Positions 54,111 to 63,814 of a stretch of DNA of 64,000 nt are shown here, piece by piece. Source of the stretch: Chaetomium olivaceum (taxonomy: Eukaryota > Ascomycota > Sordariomycetes > Sordariales > Chaetomiaceae); contig JAYWVB010000066.1 in the NCBI GenBank assembly GCA_039881045.1, positions 1 to 64,000 on the forward strand, written 5' to 3'. The notes beneath the pieces were generated by a model that ran no database searches, had not been told where the DNA came from, and saw nothing but the letters and a program-made list of their open reading frames with translations. Made by a program: the position numbers and the translations under genes. How positions within the stretch are numbered: the first letter of the stretch is position 1; every line of letters starts with the position of its first letter.

Positions 54111-55628
54111 TTAGTCTATAGCCGTTCGCCGGCTCGGTGCCACTAAAGACTCGCCTCCCATCAGAGATATGCCTGGGTTCTGTAACCCAACGGCGGCCAA
54201 ACTGTTGTTGGGGGGGGGGGGGGGGGGGAGGGCTACCCCGCTAAACGTCGGTAATATTATCATATTATCAGACCATGACCATGGCAAAGTTTCTTCGCTG
54301 ACCTGCCCATACAGCATATTAGCAACCTGGTAACATCCGTAAACTGTGTGTGTCGCCAACAACCATTCCTTCGTATATCATGGTCTTCCCATTGCATCGA
54401 TGCGCAAAGTCTACCCTCCACGTATTGCCGTAGACATAGATGATGGGGAGAATGGGTAGCGGGTAGTCTGGGCCATGGTGGCAGCGCTCGACGACTTTGG
54501 CGAGCTGTCGGAAGTGGGCGCGCACCCAGTTCGCGAGCTGTACAGGGCCCTCGATCGGCTTGGCCTGGAGAGTCTTAGTCTCGATGCTGATAGCTAGCGG
54601 GGTTGGTGCGAAGTCGCTAAGCGCGAAGTGGGTAAGGTCGATATCCTCGCTCGCAAGGTCCGAAAGTCGCTCGGCCAGACCGTTATCTTCTCCCATTGGC
54701 TGGAGAAAGATGCCGTAGTCTACCTTATTTTCCCGTAGCGCAGGGTCATCGTCATGGAACGCCTTGAGCGTGCGGCACAGCGTGATATTCCGGAAGGCCA
54801 CCGTATCTTGGCCCTCGAGGGCTTCCTCTAACACGCGGCAGTGCACCAGATCGTTCCACGCAGGCTCGTATTCCATCCTGTCCTTGCACTTCAAGCTGTT
54901 CCGGCACATCCTCTGCATCTGGCGATGCATGGTTATCAGCTCCTCTTGACCGTCTCCTACAGCGTAAAACCAGTCGGGGTTGGGCTGGTCGAGTATACCA
55001 GCGTCCGCATTCATGGATTCCTATAGCAAAACAGGAGTTAACGCCGAGACGTAGAGGGGCAAAGCAAGGTATCGGCTACGATTTACCTGGAATCTGTCTG
55101 GAATAAGCGGTTGCCTGCCATCTGCGATCTTTTTTAGATCTAGCGCAAGTCTTTCTAACGTAGCAGGGATCGACTTGAGCTTAGTGATATTGACGCGGGC
55201 AACGGGCCAGTCGTGGGTGCGACGGAGTGCGACCTCCTTCTTGCGAAGGTTGCTTCTTCTGGATCGCGATGTGCCACTGGTATCGGTAGTACTGGTAGAC
55301 TGGACATCGCTCAAGTTGTCCCGACTCCGATCTCGATCTAGGTGTAAATAATGGTTAATGCGGGCGCGAGGAGGTATGGAAAGAATGGACGTGTAGAGCG
55401 GGCTAATTTACAAGAAAGGGGAGTAGGACGCGGAGTCGCCTCTAAATCGTCGTTGTGGTCTGCTGTGCTAGCCTGCCGTTGCCGCTTGTTTGGTCTCGGC
55501 GTAACGACTGGCACCGCAGCCGGCAATGAGTTGGGCTCTTCAGGCATGATGACTACATTCCCGCCAGCCTCAATAACGCGACTGATCCAGGCATCGACGA
55601 ACGAGTTCAGGTCCAGCTGCATTCCCAT
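54111..55628 (-). pseudogene. PD-(D/E)XK nuclease-like protein, frame broken near the end
   Basis: Exons 55412-55628, 55087-55337 and 55020 onward join in frame (GTAAAT donors, CTAG/ATAG acceptors). The ATG at 55763 is an alternative start. The N-terminal part is low-complexity and basic (RPNKRQRQAS). Exon 3 carries the conserved core: ENKVDYGIFLQPM, then LAISIETKT with the ExK pair, then GPVQLANWVRAHFRQL (family Q), and PIIYVYGNTWRVDF. This order matches the fungal PD-(D/E)XK-like domain (PDDEXK_12-type). The frame set by the exons stops at 54319, after VVGDTHSLRM. A conserved-looking end (GCYQVANMLYGQ, then EETLPWSWSDN) follows in the next frame from about 54362 to 54111, so one extra base near 54340-54362 has broken the last 70 residues. 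The core itself is complete, so partial function is possible. Confidence 0.7.
54210..54228 (+). repeat. Poly-G tract, 19 bp
   Basis: Uninterrupted G run; on the minus strand it would be read as a proline stretch in the shifted tail of the nuclease-like gene. Confidence 0.9.
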
Positions 55629-56487
55629 ATGTGATACATAGATAGTTGTTGCCGTCGCGGTATATTGCCGTGGTTGTCGTTGTGGTTGTGGGGTTGTGGT
55701 GGGAATTGGGTGGAAGCGGGTGGTTTTGTTTGGGTTGTCAAGGGTGATGGATTGTGGGGTCATCAAGTTCGGGAGATCCGCACAGCCATCGGGCCGAACG
55801 TCCGAGCCGCTGAGCGAGCCGGGATCCCTCGCTCCCCGACAGCACAATTAATTGGCTTTGCGGACCTCGAGCCGCGAACTTCATTGAAGCGAAGCTTCAA
55901 TGATGAGTCTCTGAGATGTACAATATATGTACATTGAGGAAGCGAAGAAGGAACGCTTCGTTTCATTTACTCGGGCCCTCTAGAGTTCTCAGAGGAGCAA
56001 TTGGATGCCACAGTTTTGACCTGTGGCTAACACAGCAGCTTCGCTTCACCCTTACTGTGGCATACGAAGCAGCATGGCACAGTTGGATACTTGTATTTGG
56101 TATCCGCTGCTGACATCGGAAAGAGAGGGTTCTGTAGACGAAGGACGGAATATCAAATTCTCGAAAATCCGGGCGTGCTCCAAGGTGCGCCCCCACGATT
56201 GTCGGCCTCGGCCTCATGTCTCGACTCTCTCATCCCTCGCAAGAAGTAACATGGATTATAGTTGGCTGATTTCAAACCCTTGACCCTCAAGTTCAATCGA
56301 CTATATCCAATCATTATTAAATAAAACCAAAGGGGACACCGCCTTACAAAGTATTTCTAACAAACGAGAAAAGCATTCTGTACATAACTCTCATTGCAAA
56401 AGCTGATGCCCGTAAAAACCCTGACCTGTCCCCACGGACTGCCCATTCAGATTGAATTACCTCCGATATCGCACACGAGATGAAGAA
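55629..56487. other. Spacer with a short palindrome
   Basis: Upstream of the nuclease-like gene. A perfect 10-bp inverted repeat with a 3-bp spacer lies at 55881-55903 (TCATTGAAGC and its complement). No gene is seen. Confidence 0.5.
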
Positions 56488-56568
56488 GGGCTGTTGGTCT
56501 AGCGGTATGATTCTCGCTTTGGGTTAACACTGTTGCGAGAGGTCCCGGGTTCAATCCCCGGACAGCCC
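56488..56568 (+). tRNA. tRNA-Pro (TGG), with short intron
   Basis: Acceptor GGGCTGT pairs with ACAGCCC. D-arm GGTCTAGCGGTATGATT. The anticodon stem CTCGC/GCGAG encloses TT-TGG-G, followed by an intron of about 10 nt (TTAACACTGT) and T38. T-arm CCGGG-TTCAATC-CCCGG. Pol III termination would be at the T run 56584-56588. The chromovirus starts 225 bp downstream. Confidence 0.93.
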
Positions 56569-56632
56569 CAATTTCCAATTAATTTTTGACGTCATTACTC
56601 CAATGTGGGGATGATCAGATTGAATGGATATC

Positions 56633-56716
56633 TTTTTTTCTTTCTTTCTTTCTGCTTTTCATCTATTTTTTTTTCTTTTTTTTTTCTTTTTTTTTTTTAA
56701 AAAAAAAAGAAAAGAT
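56633..56716 (+). repeat. T-rich then A-rich low-complexity tract
   Basis: A CTTT/T-rich stretch runs directly into an A-run (56699-56709) forming a T/A foldback. It lies between tRNA-Pro and the retroelement and belongs to neither. Confidence 0.85.
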
Positions 56717-56792
56717 CTTTTAGGGAGTTACTCATTTAGGCATATTGCAAGAAACTCGAAATATTCATGCAATAAACTAAAAGAAACAGCAT

Positions 56793-57003
56793 TGTGACGG
56801 AGAATGCGCCTGGTGCCCTGGGTTAGGGTTGGATGCGCATTCCCGGTCATATACTGCAGTGGTCTGTGCGCACACCACACTTATTCCACGACCCACCCCT
56901 GTGTTGTAATCCTTTCTCTCTTTTCCTTAGCTTTCGATTAACAGAATAGAGTGGTACTTGCAGTGCCTTTGAGCCTCGCGATTCCTATCGCTCATCTCTC
57001 ACA
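56793..57003 (+). repeat. 5' LTR, 211 bp
   Basis: Starts TGTGACGGAG and ends CATCTCTCACA. Contains two telomere-like units (GGGTTAGGGTT) near its start and the 11-nt AGCTTTCGATT (56929-56939) that is complementary to the primer site just after the LTR. Confidence 0.96.
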
Positions 57004-57013
57004 ATCGAAAGCT
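57003..57013 (+). other. Predicted self-primer binding site
   Basis: AATCGAAAGCT, directly at the end of the 5' LTR, is the exact complement of AGCTTTCGATT inside the same LTR (56929-56939). No match to a tRNA 3' end such as TGGTAGC is present here. Tf1-type elements prime reverse transcription by folding the RNA's own 5' end onto such a site. Confidence 0.7.
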
Positions 57014-57192
57014 CGTTTTCCATCGCCTGGGAAGGCTTCAACAATATCCCAACTGAAGAACCGATTTAAGGTCGCTGCGATACCACCGACCGACCGAACC
57101 GACTGCTTGGCAGTCAACCGAACGAATCAGCAAGACAGCTGAAGATCCACTGATCCGCAAGATCAGCCGGCAGAGCGAACCGATTGGACAGG

Positions 57193-58884
57193 ATGTCCCA
57201 GAAGGAAGGCGCGCGTGCGCGCAAGGAAGTCCGCTTCAACGATGCGGCCGAAACCCTGACGAAGAACACGAAGCGCCGCCTTTCAGCGCCCACAATTGAA
57301 CATGACGAAGAACCCGAGCGTTCGGCTCGGCCGACCTACGAAGACTTCAAGCGAGAGGTCACCGATTGCTTGGAAGATGTCCGGTACCGTCGGACGACTG
57401 ACGACCTGGTATCTGAGACGCAGGTCAAGATTGCCCAGTTTGCGGACATCTACCAGAAGAAGACCCGTACCTGGGAACCCGGCATGCCTTTACAGGTCTG
57501 GGTCGACGGGAATGACATTCCTGGCGTGACTGGAGTTGTGGATGCCGACGATTTTGCGAAGCCGTGGCCTCGAGCCCCCACGAGGTGTTCATGGAGGTCA
57601 AGCTGCGTGGCTTCATGGCAATGGCATATGCCGAACAGGTCAAGGAACTGCACGCAACGGCGCAGGAGCTGGATAACAACATGAGGCTTATCCACGACTG
57701 GGTCCCGGCCCTCCTTGAGAATCCTGCTCGGGATAGGGGAGGAGCTCCCCCCGACCGCGAAGAAGAATTACTCGCTACCGTGGCAGACCAAAGCGAAGAG
57801 ATCGCCCGTCTCAAGACTGACGCGGCGCACCTGAACGAAGCGATTGCCGACCTTGTGGTACAGTCCCGCCTAAACAGTACCACTCTCCCCAGCGGTCGTA
57901 ACGGAGATGATGACGACACACCTCCGCCGCGAGAATAGTGTGTTCTCCCAGACCAGCGCGGCCAGTGGTAAGCGCAGCAGCAAGGCCCCCGACCCGCCGA
58001 TTTTCTACAATGAGAAGGACCGTGATACCGAGGACTTCGAGCAGTGGTATCGAGATATTGAGAACAAGTTGACCGTCAACGCCGACCATTTCGTCAATGA
58101 CAAGGCCAGGCAAGCCTATATCGAGTCCCGCCTGGGTGGCAAGGCCAAGCGCGAGCTGGCACCTTACCTCCGGGACGCTCACCCTGAACCAATCAAGACC
58201 TCGGACCGATTGTTGACCCATCTGTGGGATCAGTATTACAACCCTCTCCTTGCGCAGAAGGCGCTTGACGATTATGACAATCTGAAGATGGGGCCGGGTG
58301 CCGACTACCTCGCCTTCAAAAACGACTTTGTTCGTCTCGCTGGCGAATGCGGGAAGGCCCGTGCCGAGTGGAAGCGAGAGTTCAACCGTCGCCTAACCCC
58401 GAACCTGCAACGCCATCTGGCCGGCGCGTTCCTTGACCTGACCGTCGACTTCGACCAGTTTGCGCGCCTCGGACTCCAGCAGGCGATGATCAACAAGCGT
58501 GCCAACGAACAGCAGAAGGCTGAGCGTGCCAAGTCTGGCGGTACCGACGGCAACAGGGAGAAGGGCAAGGCCCCCCCTAAGGCAAACAACAACAATGGGG
58601 GTGCTCCACGGGCGGCAGCTGATCCCGACAAGAAACTCTCCCAGGACGAAGTCCGCCTCCTGTTCCAGGAGGGACGTTGCTTTGTGTGCCGTGAGAAGGG
58701 ACACACCTCGCGTAACTGCCCGAAGAAGCAAGCTACCGACCCTGATCGCGAGGCCCGTCTGAAGGCCCTCCAGGAGAAGTGGGCTCCGGCTACGCCGACC
58801 GGTACACCTGCTGGTTCCGGTGACACTGGCGCCGTGAGATCGAACCGGGTCCGCTTTGAGGCTTCATCTGACTCGGAAAACTGA
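57193..58884 (+). pseudogene. gag: gag of the chromovirus (capsid/nucleocapsid), with two compensating frame breaks
   Basis: Starts at ATG 57193 in frame with MSQKEGARARKEVRFND. After VDADDFAK the frame drops by one base (near 57559-57562) and continues as HEVFMEVKLRGFMAMAYAEQ and a coiled-coil stretch (EEIARLKTDAAHLNEAIADL). It returns to the first frame near 57930, giving PPIFYNEKDRDTEDFEQWYR and LWDQYYNPLLAQKALDDYDN, which is the retroviral-type gag core, then AFKNDFVRLAGECGKARAEW. The nucleocapsid ends with a CCHC knuckle CFVCREKGHTSRNC at about 58678-58719. The stop is TGA 58882-58884. Two one-base changes of opposite sign suggest this copy does not make intact Gag; they could also be sequence errors. 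Confidence 0.85.
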
Positions 58885-58917
58885 ACGCCCTGAGGAAGTT
58901 TGACTCCCTCTCAGGGA
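58872..58917 (+). promoter_or_regulatory. Candidate -1 frameshift signal at the gag-pol junction
   Basis: The pol frame opens at 58872, 13 nt before the gag stop, and lies at -1 to gag. The last gag codons are GGAAAAC-TGA; 6 nt after AAC begins a perfect 7-bp stem CCCTGAG (58888-58894)/CTCAGGG (58910-58916) with a 15-nt loop. The heptamer is not a classical slippery sequence, so termination-reinitiation at ATG 58917 is an alternative. Confidence 0.5.
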
Positions 58918-60290
58918 TGGTATCTACGATGGAACAGCGGGATCCGACATTCTTGTGGAGATATCTGGGGGGTGACCCTCTCTTAACTGCCTGTACTCTA
59001 TCATACAATGGAATGTCGTTGACCACCCGCAATGCCCTCGTAGATACGGGAGCGAATGGTTATCTTTTTGTCAATATCCGATTTGGCCGACAGTTGGTTA
59101 AGCGGCTCGGATGTGAGATGATCACCGACTTTATGGCTTGTAAGGTCGGGGGATTTGATGGGTCGATCAGCCAGATCATCGACCTCGTTCTGAAGGCCAA
59201 CTTTACGATCCAGAACCGGACCCTTCCGAATGAGTGCCTCATCGTCATCGACTCTCCCCACGATATCATCATCGGTCGGAAGTGGTTCGACCTACACGAT
59301 GCCTTGGTGGATTGTCGCCGTCGGCGGTTGTTGCTACCTCCCGAGTGGGAACCTGACCCCGAGTGGGAACCTGACCCCGACTGGAAGCAAGCTGTGACCA
59401 TCCCACTAGGTCGGTCGCCCTCGGGACCCGTTGACCTAAAGGTGATGGAGGATATTCAGCGGCGAGAGAAATTAATGGATGAGGAAGATCAGCGGCGGCG
59501 CGCGGGGCGATCTACCGTAGCAGTCAAGAAGCGTATCACGGAACTCGAGGCAGCGTCTGCGGCGCAGGGGGCGGCTTCTAAGGTACAAAAGACTCAACCC
59601 AAGAAGGTCCACCTCATGGGTTCTGAGAAGACCGTCGTCATACCCTTTCCTATAGAACAACTTGTCGGGAACGCCCCTCAGGACGAGGACGTCCGAAAGA
59701 TGGAGCGCAACCTCCAGGGTTTACCCCCAGTGGTTCAGGAGAGCCTATACCCCGGGAAGGAGGCTGGAGAAAAGGTAGCCGAAGCTGGGAAGCGAGCCCC
59801 GGCGAAAGACTTCAATATCTCCGTCATCAGCGCGCCTGCGTTCCAGATGCTCCAGCGCCGCAAGCGGGGAAGCATATCGCAGTGGCCTCTGGTATTACTA
59901 CCCTCCACGAGATCGACCGAATTCTGGAACTACGGGAGGCCCTCGCAGGGGACGACCTACAGCTTCGACAGCAGGCCCTGGAGAAGGTGCCCAAGTGTTA
60001 CCACCATCTTCTCGACCAGTTCAGCAAGGCAGACTCCGACGCGCTACCCCCATTCCGAACGAATGTCGATCACAAGATTGAGCTTCTTCCCGGGGCAAGG
60101 CCGGAGGACTTGGGCTATACTGGGCTTTGGAAGCTCTCTACAGAGGAACTCGAAACCGCACGACAATATATTACCGAGAACCTACGGAAGGGCTTCATTG
60201 AGCCGAGCGGGGCCCCATGGGCCGCCCCGATCCTATTCGCCCTCAAGGGAGACGGGACTCTCCGATTTTGCGTCGATTACCGTAAACTGA
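58917..60290 (+). pseudogene. pol: pol, protease part (frame breaks before RT)
   Basis: From ATG 58917 (in frame from 58872). The aspartic protease has the active-site NALVDTGANGYLFV (D at about residue 43) and the flap-side HDIIIGRKWFDLHDALVD. A tandem PEWEPDPEWEPDPDW and a charged helical linker follow. After SAPAFQMLQRR (about 59860) the frame should pass by -1 to the RT-IN frame (59882 onward), but no slippery site is there; a missing C is the simplest reading. The open frame runs on without meaning to 60290. Confidence 0.85.
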
Positions 60291-63130
60291 ATGCGATGAC
60301 GAAGAAAGATCAGTACCCTCTACCACTGATTGACGAAACCTTGGCTCGGGTCGCCCAGGCCAAGATCTTCACCAAGATTGACATTCGACAGGCTTTCCAT
60401 CGGGTCCGGATCAGCCCCGAGTGCGAAGACCTCACGACCTTCCGTACACGCTATGGAGCGTACAAGTACAAGGTGATGCCATTTGGTTTGACCAACGGCC
60501 CAGCAACGTTCCAGCGGTTTATCAACAATACGCTGATGGGGTATCTTGACGATTTTTGCAGTGCGTATATTGATGATATCTTGATCTTTTCGGAAACCCT
60601 AGAGGAACACGAAATCCACGTTCGTCGGGTTCTGGAGCGCCTTCGGGAGGCTGGGTTGCAAGCCGACCTTAAGAAGTGCGAATTCCATGTAACGGAGACG
60701 AAATTCTTGGGTTTCATTATCACCACCGAGGGGATTCGCCCTGATCCAAAAAAGCTCGACGCTGTACGGCACTGGGAGCGACCGACTACTGTCAAGGAGG
60801 TACAATCCTTCCTTGGCTTCTGCAACTTCTATCGTCGGTTCGTTCGAGAATACGGGCGTATCGCACGCCCGCTAACCAACCTTACGAAGAAGGGAGTTCC
60901 ATTCGCTTGGACCGAGGATTGCCAGCGCGCATTCGAAGATCTGAAACTTCGCCTGCTCGCCGAGCCGGTTCTAGCCCACTTCCAGTATGGCCGATCAACG
61001 CGGGTTGAGACCGATGCCTCGCAGGGTGTGGTAGCTGGCGTGCTCTCCCAACTGCAAGACGACGGCCAGTGGCACCCGGTTGCTTACTTCTCCGAGACAA
61101 TGCAGGGTGCTGAGCTCAATTATCATATCCACGACAAGGAGCTTCTTGCAGTGGTCCGAGCATTGCAGTGCTGGCGAGCTGAACTAATCGGTCTACAGAA
61201 CGAAGAGCCCTTCCTGATCGTCTCTGATCACGAGGCATTGAAGTATTTCAGTACGAAGAGGCTCCTGAACATTCGTCAGGCTGGCTGGGCTGAGTTACTC
61301 TCCCAGTACAATTTCCAGATAACCTACCGCCCGGGTAGCGACAATGTAGCAGCCGACGCACTCTCCCGCAAGACCGAAGATGCTCCGACCCAGAAGGCAA
61401 AGCGCGAGGCATACCGCACGATGCAGATCTTCGCGCCAGTGCGAGGCGACAACCACACTATAAATGCGTTCGACGGCTTGGTTCCTACGATTATGGTCCT
61501 AGACGAGGGAGTACCGCCGCCACCCGGCTCTGGGTTCCAGATGGTTGACGATCTCCTGGAAGCCAACCGTACGGCACCGGAACTGGAAGGCTGGCGCGAC
61601 CGCGCGCGCGCAGGTAACTCGGAGTTCACTCTTCCGGGTGACCGACTTCTTCTCTGCAATGGGAGACTGGTCGTCCCGGCGATTGACAACCTCCGTACCC
61701 GGGTGATCCAGGAGGCGCACTCCAGGTTGACCACGGCCCATCCTGGCCGGAACAAGACGACGCGATTGGTTAAGGCAAGGTACTGGTGGCCCAGGATGAC
61801 TGGGGATATCGAAGTCTTCGTCGCCAACTGTATGCCGTGCCGGTCCTCGAAGTATCCCCGCGACAAGACCCCTGGGCTCTTGAAACCGATTCCCCCGCCG
61901 CAACGTTCCTGGGAATGCCTGGTCATGGACTTCAAGGAGTTCCCGCCCGATAAATACGGATTCGACAACGCGTTGGTAATGATGGACCGCCTAGGGAAGG
62001 CGCCCTGGACTGTGCCTTGCAAGAAAAGCGCTACCGCCCGCGATGCAGCGAGAATGTACTACGAGGGGCCGTACCGGATGTTCGGTCTTCCAAAGGAGGT
62101 CATCACGGACCGGGGGCCACAGTTCAGGGCCGACTTTATCGACGAGCTTTCCCGCATCCTGGGTATCGAGTGGAAGCTCGCTACAGCGGGCCACCACCAG
62201 ACCGCAGGCCAGGTCGAGAATCTGAACCAGTATATTGATCAGCGGTTGCGGCCATATGTCAGCCATTTCCAAGACAATTGGTCCCGCGCGATCCCGGCGA
62301 TTGATGCAGTGCAAATGTCTCTCCCACACGACAGCACTGGCTTGCAGCCCCACGAGGTGTTGTTCGGCTCCCCGATGCCGATGCCTTTTGACTGGGAATC
62401 GAGGACCAAGGACTTCACTGATTGCACCCCTACAGAGCGGTTCTCTCGGGAAGCCGCGCAGGAAGCCGCGCGTCGTATCCAAGGTTACGTCGACTACGCG
62501 CGTAGCATGATCCGGAAGGCTCAGGACCGACAAGCCGAGCAGGCGAACCGTCATCGCCGAGCGCCTGACTTCGACGTAGGGGACCACGTGGTTGTTGTCA
62601 AGCAAGCCGCTGAGCTCACCAGTCGACCGGGCGACAAACTCTCCTTCCCCGTCACGCAGCAGCACTATAAAATCCTGGAGAAGACGCCAACTGGGGCATA
62701 TCGGTTGGAGGTCCCCGATTCCTGGCGCGGCTCGTCCGAATTCACGGCTGATCGCCTTCGTCGTTACCCGAATAACCCACTCCCTGGGCAGGCGTCAGAG
62801 AATCCCCCGGGCGAACAAGTGGATGGCACGGAAGAATGGGAGGTTGACAAGGTTCTGGCAAGTCGTACGCATTACGGCAAACTTCAATATCAGGCGCAGT
62901 GGCGCGGGTGGGATCCTGACCCAGCCTGGTATCCGGCCTCCGACTTCCGCAACGCCCCGGCCGTACTCAAACGGTTCCACGACGAGTATCCTGATCAGGC
63001 TGGCCCTCCGCTTCGCCTGAATGACTGGCTCCTGGCTGCAGCGGAGGATCGGTTTGCGGAGCCGCACCCGGATGACGATCGACCTGGGGCAACGGGACGG
63101 AAACTGCGGCGTTCGGTCCGGAAGAAATGA
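59882..63130 (+). CDS. pol: pol, reverse transcriptase-RNase H-integrase-chromodomain
   Basis: Open frame of 1,082 codons (start at 59882 is not an ATG; it is the body of pol). RT has FCVDYRKLNAMTKKDQYPLP, FTKIDIRQAFHRVRI, MPFGLTNGPATFQRF and the catalytic YIDDILIF at about residue 229. RNase H has VETDASQGVVAGVL and HDKELLAVVRALQCWR. Integrase has the HHCC finger (HSRLTTAHPGRNKTTRLV ... CMPCRSSK) and the DD35E triad at residues 683 (VMDFKE), 743 (ITDRGPQF) and 779 (GQVENLNQ), spaced 35 residues apart. The C-terminal chromodomain (EEWEVDKVLASR, QYQAQWRGWDPDPAWYPASD) marks a chromovirus. All catalytic residues are present; only the link to the protease frame is broken. Confidence 0.94.
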   Translation: MASGITTLHEIDRILELREALAGDDLQLRQQALEKVPKCYHHLLDQFSKADSDALPPFRTNVDHKIELLPGARPEDLGYTGLWKLSTEELETARQYITENLRKGFIEPSGAPWAAPILFALKGDGTLRFCVDYRKLNAMTKKDQYPLPLIDETLARVAQAKIFTKIDIRQAFHRVRISPECEDLTTFRTRYGAYKYKVMPFGLTNGPATFQRFINNTLMGYLDDFCSAYIDDILIFSETLEEHEIHVRRVLERLREAGLQADLKKCEFHVTETKFLGFIITTEGIRPDPKKLDAVRHWERPTTVKEVQSFLGFCNFYRRFVREYGRIARPLTNLTKKGVPFAWTEDCQRAFEDLKLRLLAEPVLAHFQYGRSTRVETDASQGVVAGVLSQLQDDGQWHPVAYFSETMQGAELNYHIHDKELLAVVRALQCWRAELIGLQNEEPFLIVSDHEALKYFSTKRLLNIRQAGWAELLSQYNFQITYRPGSDNVAADALSRKTEDAPTQKAKREAYRTMQIFAPVRGDNHTINAFDGLVPTIMVLDEGVPPPPGSGFQMVDDLLEANRTAPELEGWRDRARAGNSEFTLPGDRLLLCNGRLVVPAIDNLRTRVIQEAHSRLTTAHPGRNKTTRLVKARYWWPRMTGDIEVFVANCMPCRSSKYPRDKTPGLLKPIPPPQRSWECLVMDFKEFPPDKYGFDNALVMMDRLGKAPWTVPCKKSATARDAARMYYEGPYRMFGLPKEVITDRGPQFRADFIDELSRILGIEWKLATAGHHQTAGQVENLNQYIDQRLRPYVSHFQDNWSRAIPAIDAVQMSLPHDSTGLQPHEVLFGSPMPMPFDWESRTKDFTDCTPTERFSREAAQEAARRIQGYVDYARSMIRKAQDRQAEQANRHRRAPDFDVGDHVVVVKQAAELTSRPGDKLSFPVTQQHYKILEKTPTGAYRLEVPDSWRGSSEFTADRLRRYPNNPLPGQASENPPGEQVDGTEEWEVDKVLASRTHYGKLQYQAQWRGWDPDPAWYPASDFRNAPAVLKRFHDEYPDQAGPPLRLNDWLLAAAEDRFAEPHPDDDRPGATGRKLRRSVRKK

Positions 63131-63241
63131 CGGCCCCGGAGAACGGGATAACAATGATCCGGAGATAATTGCGCGTAATGGAGGCGCTCTAAGTTTGACT
63201 GCAGAATTGAACGAGTTGGAAGCTCGAGGGCGAGCTTTTCT

Positions 63242-63252
63242 GGAGGGGGGGG
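63242..63252 (+). other. Polypurine tract
   Basis: GGAGGGGGGGG directly before the 3' LTR, the expected primer of plus-strand DNA synthesis. Confidence 0.85.
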
Positions 63253-63253
63253 T

Positions 63254-63464
63254 TGTGACGGAGAATGCGCCTGGTTCCCTGGGTTAGGGTTGGATGCGCA
63301 TTCCCGGTCATATACTGCAGTGGTCTGTGCGCACACCACACTTATTCCACGACCCATCCCTGTGTTGTAATCCTTTCTCTCTTTTCCTTAGCTTTCGATT
63401 AACAGAATAGAGTGGTACTTGCAGTGCCTTTGAGCCTCGCGATTCCTATCGCTCATCTCTCACA
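63254..63464 (+). repeat. 3' LTR, 211 bp
   Basis: Identical to the 5' LTR apart from two substitutions (G to T near position 22 and C to T near position 115 of the LTR). Followed by the target duplication AGCAT. Confidence 0.96.
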
Positions 63465-63469
63465 AGCAT

Positions 63470-63814
63470 CAAGGTCGATCACCTCTATCGAATCCTAACT
63501 AACCTCGTTAATACAGGACCACGTTTTAGGAAACAGCAGAGGTGTATGAGTTAAACTCCAAACTTCTAGATGCTGTCTCACTTAGGGGAGGAAGCAAAGG
63601 TTGCAATGCCAATCAACTCTTACACTGTATTTTTTTATCGCGGAGTTGACCCCCGCCTTAACGCAATAGCCCATTCCTTTTGTTACACGCTTCAATCCCG
63701 GAAAGCAATACACATACCACACCCTGTGGCCCGCCTACCCATTACTCCCCGTACTGTTCCACCATCCTCACACGGCCAACTGACATAAATAAACCGCCCC
63801 ATCCCGTCCAGAAC
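63470..63814. other. Spacer after the retroelement
   Basis: Should be the 3' flank of the minus-strand gene at the right edge. No gene is supported. Confidence 0.5.

Larger units (their letters stand above)
56793..63464 (+). mobile_element. Complete Ty3/gypsy chromovirus LTR retrotransposon
   Basis: 6.67 kb element bounded by two 211-bp LTRs (56793-57003 and 63254-63464) that differ at two positions. LTRs start TGTGACGG and end CTCACA; a 5-bp target duplication AGCAT flanks the element (56788-56792 and 63465-63469). Internal order is primer site, gag with zinc knuckle, protease, reverse transcriptase, RNase H, integrase with C-terminal chromodomain, polypurine tract: the Ty3/gypsy order, with chromodomain typical of chromoviruses, which use it to target chromatin. 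The reading frames have three apparent single-base breaks, so this copy is probably inactive unless these are sequence errors. The low LTR divergence suggests recent insertion. Confidence 0.96.

Noticed and set aside
56488..56793. Ty3-like targeting of the retroelement to the tRNA-Pro gene
   Set aside because: The insertion is 225 bp downstream of the tRNA 3' end, not at its start site, and the element carries a chromodomain, which targets chromatin instead.
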